A stretch of 64,000 bases of DNA from assembly GCF_008014745.1 (NCBI RefSeq), contig NZ_VPFD01000018.1:59032-123031 (forward strand), read 5' to 3'. The notes beneath the pieces are model-generated. The model worked only from the letters and a program-made list of their open reading frames with translations. It searched no databases and was not told the origin of the DNA. Below are positions 44,258 to 54,500 of this stretch, in pieces (position 1 is the first letter of the stretch; each line of letters starts with the position of its first letter). A program made the position numbers and the translations under genes. The stretch is from Massilia arenae (GTDB lineage: Bacteria; Pseudomonadota; Gammaproteobacteria; Burkholderiales; Burkholderiaceae_D).

Positions 44258-45463
44258 ATGAATTCTCAGTGGCGCACCATTGGCATCCTTGCCTGTACAC
44301 AGATCATCTCGTGGGGATCGCTGTACTACGCTTTCAGCATTCTTGCGCCGAGTATCCAGCGTGAGCTTGGGTGGAGCCCAACGCTCGTCTTCGGCGCCTA
44401 TTCGTGGAGCCTGCTGATCGCCGGCCTGGTAGCGACGCCGATCGGCATCCTGCTCGATCGCCATGGTGGCCAGCTGGTGATGGGCACAGGGTCAGTCGTT
44501 TGCGGCATCGGTTTTTTCCTCTTGAGCGAGGCCCGCAGCCCGGTCGTCTACGTGACGTCCTGGACCATCCTCGGCCTTGCGATGGGCCTGACGCTGTACG
44601 AAGCGGCATTTGCAACGATTAACCGCAGATTTGCCGCGACTGGACGTCAGGCGATCTCGACCTTGACCTTGTTTGCCGGCTTCGCCAGTACGATCTTTTG
44701 GCCACTGACACAGGAGCTGAATACCTTAGTGGGATGGAGAAACAGCTACCTTTGGTTCGGGGCCACCCAATTGCTGGTCTGCCTTCCACTGCACCTGATG
44801 TTGGGCCGGGAGCAATCCAAGTCAGCAGCCATGACGCAGACGAGCAGGCGCAGTCACACGCTGGCCGAGGCCGTGCGCCATCCAGCATTCTGGAAGCTGG
44901 CATTGGCGTTCTCGGCAAACATTTTTGTCTTCTCCGCATTGTCGGTGCACCTGATCCCTCTACTACAGGAGATGGGGCACAGTGCTCGCATCGCGATCCT
45001 CATGTCGATGCTGATCGGCCCCCTGCAGGTCGTCGGCCGGATCCTGGAGCGTACGGTTGCACGCAACACCGCACCTCAGCTGGTCGGCAAGTTCTGTTTC
45101 AGCGCGTTGCCGGCAGCGCTTGCCGTCATTCTCCTGTTTGGCGTCCAGGCATGGGCGATCGCGTGCTTCTGCATCCTCTACGGCCTCAGCAACGGCGTCA
45201 TCACGATCGTCCGCGGTACCTTGCCGCAAGCGATGTTCGGCAGCGAAAACTACGGTGCCATATCTGGTGCCATGGCGGGCCCCGCGCTGCTGGCCAAGGC
45301 CAGCGGACCGATTATTGCAGCGTGGGTGATTAACCAGGGCGGGACGCCGACACTACTGATCGCAACCCTGTTTGGTGTCGCCGTCGTATCGGTTGCTCTG
45401 TACTTTTCGGCGGTTGGTAGAGAGGCGTTACGGGTAACGGCAACTGACGTTCCCCCAGCTTGA
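44258..45463 (+). CDS. MFS transporter of the ars cluster
   Basis: 401 residues, twelve transmembrane segments. Family blocks are IISWGSLYYAFSILAPSIQ and LDRHGGQLVMGTGSVVCGIGF. It lies 52 bp after the flavoprotein on the same strand. MFS proteins of ars operons include ArsJ and ArsK; this sequence resembles ArsK-like or general efflux proteins, but I cannot decide from sequence alone. Probably it exports the product of the upstream flavoprotein or a trivalent arsenical. Confidence 0.82.
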   Translation: MNSQWRTIGILACTQIISWGSLYYAFSILAPSIQRELGWSPTLVFGAYSWSLLIAGLVATPIGILLDRHGGQLVMGTGSVVCGIGFFLLSEARSPVVYVTSWTILGLAMGLTLYEAAFATINRRFAATGRQAISTLTLFAGFASTIFWPLTQELNTLVGWRNSYLWFGATQLLVCLPLHLMLGREQSKSAAMTQTSRRSHTLAEAVRHPAFWKLALAFSANIFVFSALSVHLIPLLQEMGHSARIAILMSMLIGPLQVVGRILERTVARNTAPQLVGKFCFSALPAALAVILLFGVQAWAIACFCILYGLSNGVITIVRGTLPQAMFGSENYGAISGAMAGPALLAKASGPIIAAWVINQGGTPTLLIATLFGVAVVSVALYFSAVGREALRVTATDVPPA

Positions 45464-45673
45464 TCTGAGGCGACTCTCTATCGGCAATACCGACTCATGA
45501 CGGGCCATTGACACAGCGGCGTTGCAGCACAGCGGTAAGTAGAGAATCACTTGGCCCTTCTCATCTCACGTTTCGAAGCAAAATGTCTGTCGCTGGTGTG
45601 GGTGACGTTCGAGTCGGCAGCCTGCACACGCTGCGCATTTTTCACGACTGAACCTCGTCGGCGCCCTGTTTGC

Positions 45674-46678
45674 TTACGATTTTCTGGCAAGCTCCTGCAA
45701 ATTTAGACCCAACTTCTCTAATAAAGACAACATGGTGGCCACGTCGGCCTCCGCTATGACCAGACGTTGTCCGGGCTTATAGCTCGAATCTCCGGACTTC
45801 TCCACGTACTTTTGATCAACGATTCCCTCGCAATGAGCCAGCAGGTGGCGCTTTTGATAGAGCACCTTCAGTGCTGTTAGCTCTTCAGGTGTCAACCACG
45901 TTTCGTAACCGAAGCCTACCGCTGCACGCCAGAGTGCACTTCCATCATCAATGCGCTGGAAGGTATTGAAAGCCGGCTTTCCATAAGGCTCGTACAGCCC
46001 CTCGCAGTAGCGCTGAAACGCGGTTACCCCGTCTGAAAGACACGTTTCGCGTATTGAGCGGCAGATAAGTTCCGCGTCGTCCTTTCCAATACTTAACGTA
46101 AGTGCTTGCCTGACAATGTCTTCAGTGTTGAACTTCGCCCGGATCTTGCGAAGCGAGTCCTGATAGGTCCGGGTTACTGAGTTCACACCGCAGGAGGGGC
46201 AAAAATACGCACTCCCGATGACAGCAAAGCGGCATGTGCAGTGATCGCATTCGATTTCAAGCTGCATGGCCTCTGCAGCTTTCGCAGGAATAGTATGGGT
46301 TCGGTAAGATCCCCCCTCGAGCTTCAAGGACATGGAGATGAAGCTTGCCTCCGGTCGCCTTTGGTTGAAGCGCTCTACGTCTGCACTTAGCGCCTGATTC
46401 AGTTGTCCCGAGAATACTTGGAGAGCCTCAGACTTGGCATGCTCAACTTGCTCGATTGTGTACCATTGATCTGCGCCTGCCTCGTGACCGCACATTGGGC
46501 ACCAAACGGCTTCATCGGTGACGATATTCTGCCAATCCTCGGCATTGACCTTGAAGACGAACTCGCACGTTTCTGCAGGGCATTGTTTATCGATATAGCC
46601 TTTCTCGTCAGTCTCAATTTCAACAGAGACAGACATGCTCGCGAGGTGCTCTAGATCTTTCAGGGTATTTTCAAACAT
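45674..46678 (-). CDS. zinc-ribbon protein with C-terminal HEPN-like domain
   Basis: 334 residues from the ATG at 46678, with AAGGGA upstream; the open frame extends 34 codons further without support. Two Zn-ribbon-like Cys groups are present (KQCPAETC...WCPMCG, and ECDHC...FCPSCG). The C-terminal helical part has RHLLAH at 277-282, the Rx4-6H motif of HEPN ribonuclease or nucleotide-binding domains, followed by CEGIVDQKY. HEPN proteins are common toxins and defence effectors. It is downstream of and on the same strand as the AAA ATPase (155 bp apart). HEPN assignment is from the motif and helical context, not a search. Confidence 0.65.
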   Translation of the reverse strand: MFENTLKDLEHLASMSVSVEIETDEKGYIDKQCPAETCEFVFKVNAEDWQNIVTDEAVWCPMCGHEAGADQWYTIEQVEHAKSEALQVFSGQLNQALSADVERFNQRRPEASFISMSLKLEGGSYRTHTIPAKAAEAMQLEIECDHCTCRFAVIGSAYFCPSCGVNSVTRTYQDSLRKIRAKFNTEDIVRQALTLSIGKDDAELICRSIRETCLSDGVTAFQRYCEGLYEPYGKPAFNTFQRIDDGSALWRAAVGFGYETWLTPEELTALKVLYQKRHLLAHCEGIVDQKYVEKSGDSSYKPGQRLVIAEADVATMLSLLEKLGLNLQELARKS

Positions 46679-46833
46679 TATTTTCCCTTGCCGCGAAGTG
46701 TTGTGATTGTCTAGCGCTTGGTTAATTGCCGGGGCCAGAGCTCTCCATCGTGATGCCCAACTCCGCTTGCAGCAGGTCACGCACGAGTAGCTCGAAATCG
46801 ATCGGCGATAGGGTGCGAAAGTCGTACATGCCG

Positions 46834-49098
46834 TCAGGCTTGGAAGGCCGCGACCAAGGCGTCCATATGTGGCTTGTCTTTTTCTGTAATGGCGTCTATC
46901 AGATCTTTGACCGCATGCTCCAGGTCGAAGATCAGCTCGTTGTTTCCAGCGAGCCGATCCATTGTGTTGCCGTGGCTGAAGTAGTGGAAGATCTTAAGGA
47001 TCCGCTTCGCACGCTCGACCCCGAACAGAATCTCGGCCCGCTCGTCGACTTGCTCCGATTCCTTTGGACCAGGAAGCCTGGAGTATGTGTAGAGCTCGAT
47101 AAAGCGCCTCATGGCGTTTGGCAGCAGCATCAGCACTTCGTGGACAGTCTTATCTGGAGCCTTGTGGAAACGATGAATGACCTCGAACAGGAAGTGATAT
47201 TCAGACTGATAGCGTGCGAGCGAGGCAGGCATGTCCTCTAGCGCCGAGGAGGTCTCGGCGATTCTTCTGATCAGGTATAGCCGCGCTCCCTGTTTGCTCG
47301 CCACGGGCTTGATTTCTCTGAGCAGGTTGAAGAACTCAAAGTTGTGCGTGGAGATGAACAGTTGCTTGCAGGTCGTCTGCCAAGGAGCATTCTTGTCCTG
47401 CTGCTCGAAGAACAGTGCCCGGATGGCAGCGGTTACTTGAAAGATGTGATTGGCGTCGAGGCTCGAGATGGGATCGTCGATATAGACGAGGGTCTCCTTG
47501 AATTCCGCGGGCTTTATCTCCTGCAGCTTTGTCAGGAAGTATGAGAATGCAACTGCCGTGCGTTCCCCGTCACTCATATTCTTGGCAATGGCCCCCGTCT
47601 TCCGGATCAGTTGAAAGCGGTCCTGGCCTGCCGCATCCTTGACGACTTGGATCTGGACGGCCTCACTGCCCAGCATGGACGCCAAGCGTTCGTTGATTTT
47701 TTCCCGACCTTGTTGCGCTTGACTGATCTGAGCCTGAAGACTGCTGATCTCCGGCCGCAGCCTTGCTGCATAGGTCTTGAGACGATCGGCCCGCTTGGCG
47801 AGCCGCGCTTTCTGTTGCTCCAGGCCTGTGGCAGCTTGGTCGTCCACAAATTGTTGGACGTAGTGGTATCGTGCCTGCCTCAAGGCAGCCGCTCGCTCCT
47901 TAGTGAAGTTCGAGGCCAACTCGTTGTTTTGCTTGATGACGAGGTTCACTATGGCAATCGCATCTTTGATCCCTTTTTCCAGGCCAGCAGCCAAAGGTGT
48001 AGGCGTCATGGCCTTGCGCGAATCGTCTGCCTTGCGTTGCACTTCGGCAGCGAGTTCCCCTATCGCTTGGTTGAACGCGTCGATGGCCGAGGGCAGCGCT
48101 TCGACGGCAGCGGTGTAACTCTCACGAAATTGAGCGTTGAGTTCGGCAGCCTTGGGCCAACTCAGGCTGAAGACCGCCGCCTTCACACGTGCAAGAAGAC
48201 CATCGATCCGCTCCTTGTGGTCCGCCAGATCTTTCGAAAAGTGCGCGCGAAAGGCTTCGAGGCGATCTTGGGACAAGTCGTTCCCGCAAAATTCGCATGT
48301 TCCGGCGCCAGAATGCAGGGTCAGGCCGCCCTGGACCCAGCGTTCAACGGCAGGGTTCTCCTCAAGGTGCTTGATGGTATTGGAGAAACTTGGCGTGGCG
48401 GCGAGAACCGTGACGGCTTCCTTGTGGAGATCTTCGATCAACGGAGAAGCGCGCAGTTCCTCAACAGTGCTGGGCTTCTTCGAGTCGGGCGTCAACGCGA
48501 GCTCGATAGCATCGGTGAGTTCCTTTTCCGCCAAGAGTTGGGTCTCAAGGATACCGACGGCGACAAGGTCCTGCCCGAGATGTGCGGCCGTGTAGGGATC
48601 AACCTTCAGACGTTGGCGAATGAACTTGGCAGTGTCGGTCTTGGCCTGCGCTATCCGCGTCTTCACCTCTTCAAACTTGCCGTCCAGCTTGCGCTGGACC
48701 TCGTCGGAGCGCTGGATTCGCTTGCTGATCTGATCAATCTTCCGTTGCGCTTCCTCGGATTCCTTTCCGAGCAGCAGGATGGGGTTGAAGCTCCCGCCAT
48801 CGAAATGCAAATTAGCGCGGACGAAATCCGAATTGAAAACACGAACCGACAGGTTGCACCGACTGAAGTTCTTCTCAGTGATCGAGTCATCGGCAGTTCC
48901 AAGCGTGAACTCACAGCCGGATAAATCAGGATTAGCCGATTTGGCCTCAAGCTGAGCGAACAGGCGGGAGAGGGTGGTTTTCCCAGAGTAGTTCCAGCCG
49001 TAGATGAGATTCTTGATCCCGAAGTCTTGTGTCCCTGCCGGCTTGTTGTAGCTCTGATAGACGCCGAGCCCCTTGATCTTCTCAATGCTCTTCAGCAT
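46834..49098 (-). CDS. AAA_13 / RloC-like ATPase, possible anticodon nuclease
   Basis: 754 residues from the ATG at 49098 (AGGAAG upstream). Walker A GWNYSGKTT at 34-42, signature MSDGE at 508-512, Walker B LVYIDDP at 537-543, H-switch STHNF. Long coiled coils flank CEFC at 268-271, a zinc-hook position as in RloC. The C-terminal region has RRFIE (664-668) and HYFSH (705-709), an R-x3-E...H arrangement like the PrrC/RloC anticodon nuclease triad. RloC-type proteins cleave tRNA in response to phage or DNA damage. The partner HEPN-type gene follows. Nuclease activity is inference. Confidence 0.8.
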   Translation of the reverse strand: MLKSIEKIKGLGVYQSYNKPAGTQDFGIKNLIYGWNYSGKTTLSRLFAQLEAKSANPDLSGCEFTLGTADDSITEKNFSRCNLSVRVFNSDFVRANLHFDGGSFNPILLLGKESEEAQRKIDQISKRIQRSDEVQRKLDGKFEEVKTRIAQAKTDTAKFIRQRLKVDPYTAAHLGQDLVAVGILETQLLAEKELTDAIELALTPDSKKPSTVEELRASPLIEDLHKEAVTVLAATPSFSNTIKHLEENPAVERWVQGGLTLHSGAGTCEFCGNDLSQDRLEAFRAHFSKDLADHKERIDGLLARVKAAVFSLSWPKAAELNAQFRESYTAAVEALPSAIDAFNQAIGELAAEVQRKADDSRKAMTPTPLAAGLEKGIKDAIAIVNLVIKQNNELASNFTKERAAALRQARYHYVQQFVDDQAATGLEQQKARLAKRADRLKTYAARLRPEISSLQAQISQAQQGREKINERLASMLGSEAVQIQVVKDAAGQDRFQLIRKTGAIAKNMSDGERTAVAFSYFLTKLQEIKPAEFKETLVYIDDPISSLDANHIFQVTAAIRALFFEQQDKNAPWQTTCKQLFISTHNFEFFNLLREIKPVASKQGARLYLIRRIAETSSALEDMPASLARYQSEYHFLFEVIHRFHKAPDKTVHEVLMLLPNAMRRFIELYTYSRLPGPKESEQVDERAEILFGVERAKRILKIFHYFSHGNTMDRLAGNNELIFDLEHAVKDLIDAITEKDKPHMDALVAAFQA

Positions 49099-49226
49099 GT
49101 CGCTTCCTGATATTTGACGCAAGATTACCGTAAGCGTCTAGTGACCCCCACGTTGCGGAAGTGAAAGTCCGCTTCATGACGCTGCTGACCTTCATCGTTA
49201 CCGGCGAGCGTTTGCATACCAACTTA

Positions 49227-49238
49227 GGCCGATAACAG
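49227..49238. repeat. 12-bp direct repeat, left copy (candidate recombination core)
   Basis: GGCCGATAACAG, matching GGCCCATAACAG at 57525-57536 with one mismatch and in the same orientation. The right copy straddles the junction with host sequence. It may be a recombination core; it may also be chance. Confidence 0.3.
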
Positions 49239-49349
49239 ACGTCGCTCAACAGCCAGTGTAAGAGGGAAATTGTCTTGAGGGCAAGTGACGTTTTTATTCA
49301 GTTAGTGAAGATTTTGTTCAGCCAGTGATGGCTTTTTTCATTTTTCACA

Positions 49350-49471
49350 CCGGCGCCGCTGCGCCTGTCCTTGCGGCCCGCGGCCGGCGGCCTCGACATT
49401 GGCTTCATCAAACGCCGAGGCCGCAGCGTGACGCGCTGCTGTTCCTGCCACTGACCCCTTTCTTTCTTTGA
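49350..49471 (+). pseudogene. imuA: imuA C-terminal remnant
   Basis: PLRLSLRPAAGGLDIGFIKRRG (split by short gaps here) resembles the end of the SulA/RecA-like protein ImuA. After a one-base shift it continues PQRDALLFLPLTPFFL to a TGA at 49469-49471. Everything upstream is missing; a T-rich, unrelated sequence begins at about 49345. ImuA, ImuB and DnaE2 form the mutagenic lesion-bypass cassette. Confidence 0.6.
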
Positions 49472-49480
49472 TCCAACGCC

Positions 49481-49930
49481 ATGCGCCTGTGGATCGGCCT
49501 GTATTTGCTCCAGTTACCGCTCGATGTCTTCAGCTCGAACTGGTCAACTGACCTGGGGGGCGTGCTCGAGGGGGAACGGGTGCTGGTCGCTTCGCTCCAC
49601 GCGCGCCGCCAGGATCGGCATGGGCCTCGGCGACGTGCTGACGCTCATGCGCGAGGAGCGCGTCGTCGAGCGCTCCTCCGAGCGCGAGGCAGAAGCCCTG
49701 AACGCGGTGGCGATGGGGCTGATGCAGTACACGCCGTAGGTGGCGCAGGCTGCGGAATCGACCTTGTCGATCGACGTCGGCGCCAACCCGCGCCCGTTCG
49801 GTGGCGTCCGGACCTTGTGTCGGCGCGTGCGCGCCAGCCTGCGCGCGCTCGGCTCTTCACGCTACCTCAGCTGCGCACCTACCGCGCGCGGTACTTGGAT
49901 CCCGGCGCGCAAACGCGTCGGCCGCGTACC
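49481..49930 (+). pseudogene. imuB: imuB N-terminal remnant, frameshift and stop
   Basis: MRLWIGLYLLQLPLDVFSSN is the typical start of ImuB Y-family-like proteins, ten bases after the imuA remnant. Similarity continues to VLEGERVLVASLHAR, shifts frame near 49600, goes on as AARIGMGLGDVLTLMREERV, hits TAG at 49737-49739 (in place of a likely CAG), and resumes as VAQAAESTLSIDVGANPRPF...ALGSSRYLSCAPTARGTW before fading by about 49930. About three quarters of ImuB is missing. Codon use is GC-rich, unlike the following gene. Confidence 0.8.
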
Positions 49931-50077
49931 CACCCATCGCGTCTCTCGGATGGCGTCCACTGCCTCACACCAAAACTTTTCAGATCGACGATACTACGGC
50001 AATGTAGGATGGAGGCAGAACCTGGACTCCAGAAGGCATCAGGCACAGTCCTCCGCTGGAGGCTGAGCGAAGATGTC

Positions 50078-50671
50078 ATGATTGACACACCGTATTATTC
50101 ACTGATGCAACTTGAACTCCTAGATAAGCCGGATGGGCGTACGTCAATTTTGCTGCCGTCGGGCTACGTCCTTGATTTGCTGGCTCCAGACGCCACTGGT
50201 TTGCCGATTACTGACATCGCATTGTGTCTTGCCTCGCAACCCCGGTGGGGTGGTGCTGCAAGACCGTGGTATTCGGTTGCCGAACATTCAGTTATGGTGT
50301 CGCGTCTCGTACCAGAGCCTCTGGCATATGCAGCTCTCATGCATGACTGTGAAGAGTTTCTCGGGGATTGGCCATCGCCTGTAAAGGTAATGTTAGGTCG
50401 TGAGTACGTTAAATCACACATCAAACCTGTAAAGGACGCACTGCGCCGCCGATTTGGTTTTGATGACGAAAGTCCTATAATAAAACACGCTGACCTCATA
50501 AGTATGGCCACCGAGCTGCGAGATTTGCTTCCGCCAGCGTGGGTTGATTGGGGGCACCTTCCGGCAGCTCATGCCGCCAGAATTGTACCAGTGGGCCCGG
50601 ACCGCGCCTATAGCTTGTTCCTTGAGCGTTTTGATGAGCTGAAGCATTTAGCACAAACCCATCACCCTTGA
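50078..50671 (+). CDS. HD-domain phosphohydrolase carried by the mobile element
   Basis: 198 residues from the ATG at 50078; the open frame extends upstream through the imuB remnant and should not be used. HD motif: YSVAEHS (H70) and LMHDCEEFLGDWPSPVK (H89, D90), then KHADLI, typical of YfbR-like nucleotidase-type HD proteins. Base composition is AT-richer than the flanking imuB remnant and like the GMT genes. It resembles the truncated host gene at 57534-57698 (SGxxLDLL...RWGG), so it could replace that function. Confidence 0.85.
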   Translation: MIDTPYYSLMQLELLDKPDGRTSILLPSGYVLDLLAPDATGLPITDIALCLASQPRWGGAARPWYSVAEHSVMVSRLVPEPLAYAALMHDCEEFLGDWPSPVKVMLGREYVKSHIKPVKDALRRRFGFDDESPIIKHADLISMATELRDLLPPAWVDWGHLPAAHAARIVPVGPDRAYSLFLERFDELKHLAQTHHP

Positions 50672-50864
50672 AAAATAACCAAGCACGGTTGAAAAATAAC
50701 TAAGCTGCACGGCTGGGAGTTCAACGACTCCCACTTCTGCATCGAAAGGTGAGTTAGCATTGCATATTCCTCCGAACTCACATTCTCAGCAAGGCTTTCG
50801 CAGTCACTCGAAAGTGCGCCAAAGAAAGCTCTGGCGCAAAAAGTCTACTTATAGCGTTCCTTGC

Positions 50865-51539
50865 TTATTCCCGATCAAGCCTCTCCACAATTTTCGAGAT
50901 GGCCGTCATGAAGCCGGGACTAAATATAGTTAGAGGGCCTTTTGTTACTGCCCCGCTGTCCGCGTCCCCTACCCAACCGTTCCTTCGCATCGTCTCGGCG
51001 CTAATCGCATTCCTCAACGCGAAGATTTCTTGTTCTAAAAGAAAGTCGATTGGCCCATGTGTCTCGACTGTAAAGACTGCCTCGTCTCGCTTTCCTGAAA
51101 GATTGATCACGACTTTTTCTTTAGCGGCGACTTTCAACACCTGATTCTCGTTACGAAGCTTTTTGTTCTCTGATATGTACTTTTGGACAAGAATGCGCGC
51201 TACTGAATCGCTGATTAGCGACAATACGTCATTTTCAAGATTGGTAGGCCGCTGCGCGGGCGGGGCATGCCCCCCTGCATTTGCAAACTTTTGCCAGGTA
51301 TCGATAAGTGTACGGTAAACCGCGCCAGTCGCATTGCGGATGGGCTGTGCTTTAGGGCCGCCGCGCCCACCAGATAATGTACCAATCATACTGTAACTGT
51401 AGTCGTAGCTCTTGCGCTCGAACTGTTCCTTGCAAACTTGATTGATAATGTCTAGCGAGTCTCTTGTGCGCTGTGACTTTGCTCCGGCCTGTAACCGCTG
51501 CAAAACCTGCTCTGGATCGAGAATAGTATCATTTCCCAT
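50865..51539 (-). CDS. gmtX: GmtX-like small protein of a recombinase trio
   Basis: 224 residues. A basic N-terminal part with SMIGTLSGGRGGPKAQPIRN is followed by a coiled coil around residues 110-145 (VARILVQKYISENKKLRNEN) and an alpha/beta C-terminal part. Its N-terminal block resembles short repeats inside the next protein (SxRxLGxISGPLGGPTFQ), which suggests shared origin. The start overlaps the gmtZ stop (TAATG). I identify it as GmtX of the gamma-mobile-trio from size, order and partners. Tn554 TnpC, a small coiled-coil partner of two recombinases, is the closest analogue. Confidence 0.7.
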   Translation of the reverse strand: MGNDTILDPEQVLQRLQAGAKSQRTRDSLDIINQVCKEQFERKSYDYSYSMIGTLSGGRGGPKAQPIRNATGAVYRTLIDTWQKFANAGGHAPPAQRPTNLENDVLSLISDSVARILVQKYISENKKLRNENQVLKVAAKEKVVINLSGKRDEAVFTVETHGPIDFLLEQEIFALRNAISAETMRRNGWVGDADSGAVTKGPLTIFSPGFMTAISKIVERLDRE

Positions 51540-54500
51540 TATTTCTCCACGCGCATCATCGCAATTCGGGGCGGCTGAAGAGGCGGTGGAGTCTCCTTAA
51601 GAGTGGTAGCATCTATCTTGCTTCGTTTAATATTAGTCAAATTCAGCCGATTTCCAGCTGACGCCAAGTTAATGATCTCGTTGCTCGCCCCGAATAAGCC
51701 AAGAGCAGAGAGTCGCTCTGCGCCTTCGATAAACGGGACAGCTTTTCCGATGCTTCCCGCATATGCCTGGAGCAGACTGGTCATATGGAGGATAACTGAC
51801 GGCAACTCCTTTTCACTTAGCTTGAAAAACAGGGGTTCCTTATCGTTCATTATCAACATCCGATCGAACGCGTTGCCTGCTTTGAGCACGGCTTTTTGAG
51901 CGTCTTCGTCGACGTAGATGGTAGAGCCAACGGCCGTGGTCAAAATCTGCTCTAGTTCCGAGCATTCGCTAACGTTGATTTTTACCTCATCCATGCCTCC
52001 GACTGCGAGAAGGACGACATCGCTATTCGGATCAGCGGCGGCATCGATAATATGTTTGCACCGTACAATTAGTTTCATCGTTGCCAGCGAATCCTCAGCG
52101 ATTTTTTCGTTTCCGTCATATATGACACTTAATGAGTGACGAAGCTGTTCCAATCTAGCATGGTGTTCGAACACCTTGTTGAGTCTCTGGCATTCGAGCA
52201 TAGCTGACTCGAGGGCCGTAATCTCAGAGGAAGTCTCTAAATAGCGATGGCCGGAATCTCCAAGATTAAAATGGAGAAGGTTCCAATGATGCACGAGAGC
52301 CTGAAGGAATGCTGGGCCAGTCATAAACCACCTGCAACGTACACAGTTTTTTTGTTGAGGGTAACCGGGAGTGGCACCGTATGACACGACCCCTGTATCC
52401 TCATCAATGATCTTGCCGCCACTGGCGCACCCCATTCCACCTTTCGCACATAAGCCAAGATTTGTCCTTATTAACGACGTGCCCCCTTGGCTGAACGCAT
52501 CTTTTATAGCTTGGGTTACTGAAACATCAACGGTCGCAGAGTTTACCTCAAGTTGTTTGAGACTTGCGTCCTTCACCCACCTAATCCAGCTCTTTTGTTC
52601 TGCAGTCTCATCCTTAATCCGCTCGGATGCACATTCCATGACGTCGCTAACATAGGAGATGCCAGACTTTTTATAGTACAAGGTCATCAAAATACGCGCA
52701 TGTCCAGCAATGCACTCAGATAGAATCTGCATCTCAACGCCGCCCTCGGTCGCTAGATGTGTAATGAGTGATACGCGAAGGGAGTGTAAGGAATATAAAC
52801 CACAGTTCCTCCCTCCGTCTTCCTCGTAAACAAATTGTAATCGTGCGCCGTCGACAGTTGTATGTCCGTTTCTAGCACAAATTACTTCTAACTCTTCTAA
52901 GACCTTGATCCATAAAACAACTAACTTGCCGTTTGCGATCGGCCAAGTTCTTTCATTTTGCGCAGCGCACGGATCGCGGAATAAAAAGCACATGCTTCCC
53001 ATCTGCTGCTTTTGCAATTCCGTTTTGGTTCCAAGCACTTTTTCTGGTAGCGCCGTGCATGGGACCAGGGCGCTAATTGGGTTGTATTTTCTTTGCCAAT
53101 CTCGCAGTCGCTCGCACCAGTACAAAACTTTACCGTGTTGCCACGGTACTACGTAGCCACGATCCCATTGCTCCTGACCTCTGTCTTGAGTTTTGTTTGT
53201 GTTTATAAACAGGCCCGCGAACACTTTGCCTGAAACGCTGTCGGGCATGCGACGAAACACACCCGCATGCCGCTCGATGTTCCCGATATTACAAGCCAGT
53301 GTAGAGTTGCTCTTGCGAAACTGTCCTGCCCGATAGATTAACTCATCCCTCCCGTTCCTCCCGCATGTGCTTCCCTCATACCACCACGAGTCTGCCTCAC
53401 CGCTGTCCAGCATCCTTACCTGATAAGTACGAAGAGGGAGTTCAAGTTTAAGCAACATAGCAATGGTGCGCCCGGGATACCAAATTTCGTAAACCTGCTT
53501 AGATTTGGTGATTTGTTTGCGTGATCCTTTAGCGAATATTGTACGGATTCGCCAAACACAATCAGGATCATCCTTGTCGATTTTTTCGGGATCGACCTGA
53601 AACCAGTCGGCAGCCGGAAAGGATCTTTGTGCCCATTTCAAATCACCGAAGTTTTTTGCTCCACTTGGGCATATTAGTTCGCGCACGTATCGTATGTACC
53701 GGCTAGGCAGGACCTCCTTATTCGAATGCGCACCTTGGCCTTTCGCAGCTGGGATGTCGGCGCCTTGATCAGCAAGGAAATTTCGAAAGTCTCCCGATAC
53801 TACCCGTCGACCAAAATCGTCTTCGGCGGAGTAGTAAGTCTCCAAAACGTAGTCGATGAATTCAATTGCTTTGGAGAAATGGGCGCGCGCGTGCCTGGAG
53901 CCGACCGTACTCAGGGCTGTTTCGCGGTATGACGGAACTGGATTATTACGTTGCCATTCAGCTGAAAGCAAAGTCGATGGATCTGAGGGGAGATGCTCAG
54001 CCGATACGTAGTCAATGAAAATTTCCCTGATCGCAGTCTGTGCAGCGCCTAAATTTGCCGTGGTAGAAGCCAGCCAGTTGACGGCGTACACCCTCCACTG
54101 TTCAAAGTTGGGATTGACGCGAATGAGATAAGTTAGCTCAGGATCCTGCAACGCGCCAACCCGAACCCTGCGGTTAACAGGATTCTTGGAGCGACTCGTG
54201 GCAGTCCCAGATTTGATACTAACAAAGTTATTCTTGTATTGCGCCTTCCGTATCCGGTGCCCATGGTTATCGATTTCGACAAAGTCGTTGCCACGGTCAA
54301 GTACGTACTCGATGAACGCGTTAATTGCGACACATTCTTTTTTGCTCGCAGCCGTTCCACGCTCTTTTGTGGAAAATTTAAAAAAGTCGGGTGGGGAATA
54401 TCCGTTGGTTAGGAAGGCCTGTGGGGTAAGTTTTACGTTCCCAGCCAGCAGATAGCGGGCGAAGAAAGTGTGTAAGGCGAGATGTAGACTTTTTCGATGT

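Noticed and set aside
49481..50671. A 396-residue fusion of ImuB start and HD phosphohydrolase
   Set aside because: The frame only happens to stay open. The imuB similarity changes frame near 49600 and base composition shifts before the HD gene, so they are separate features.
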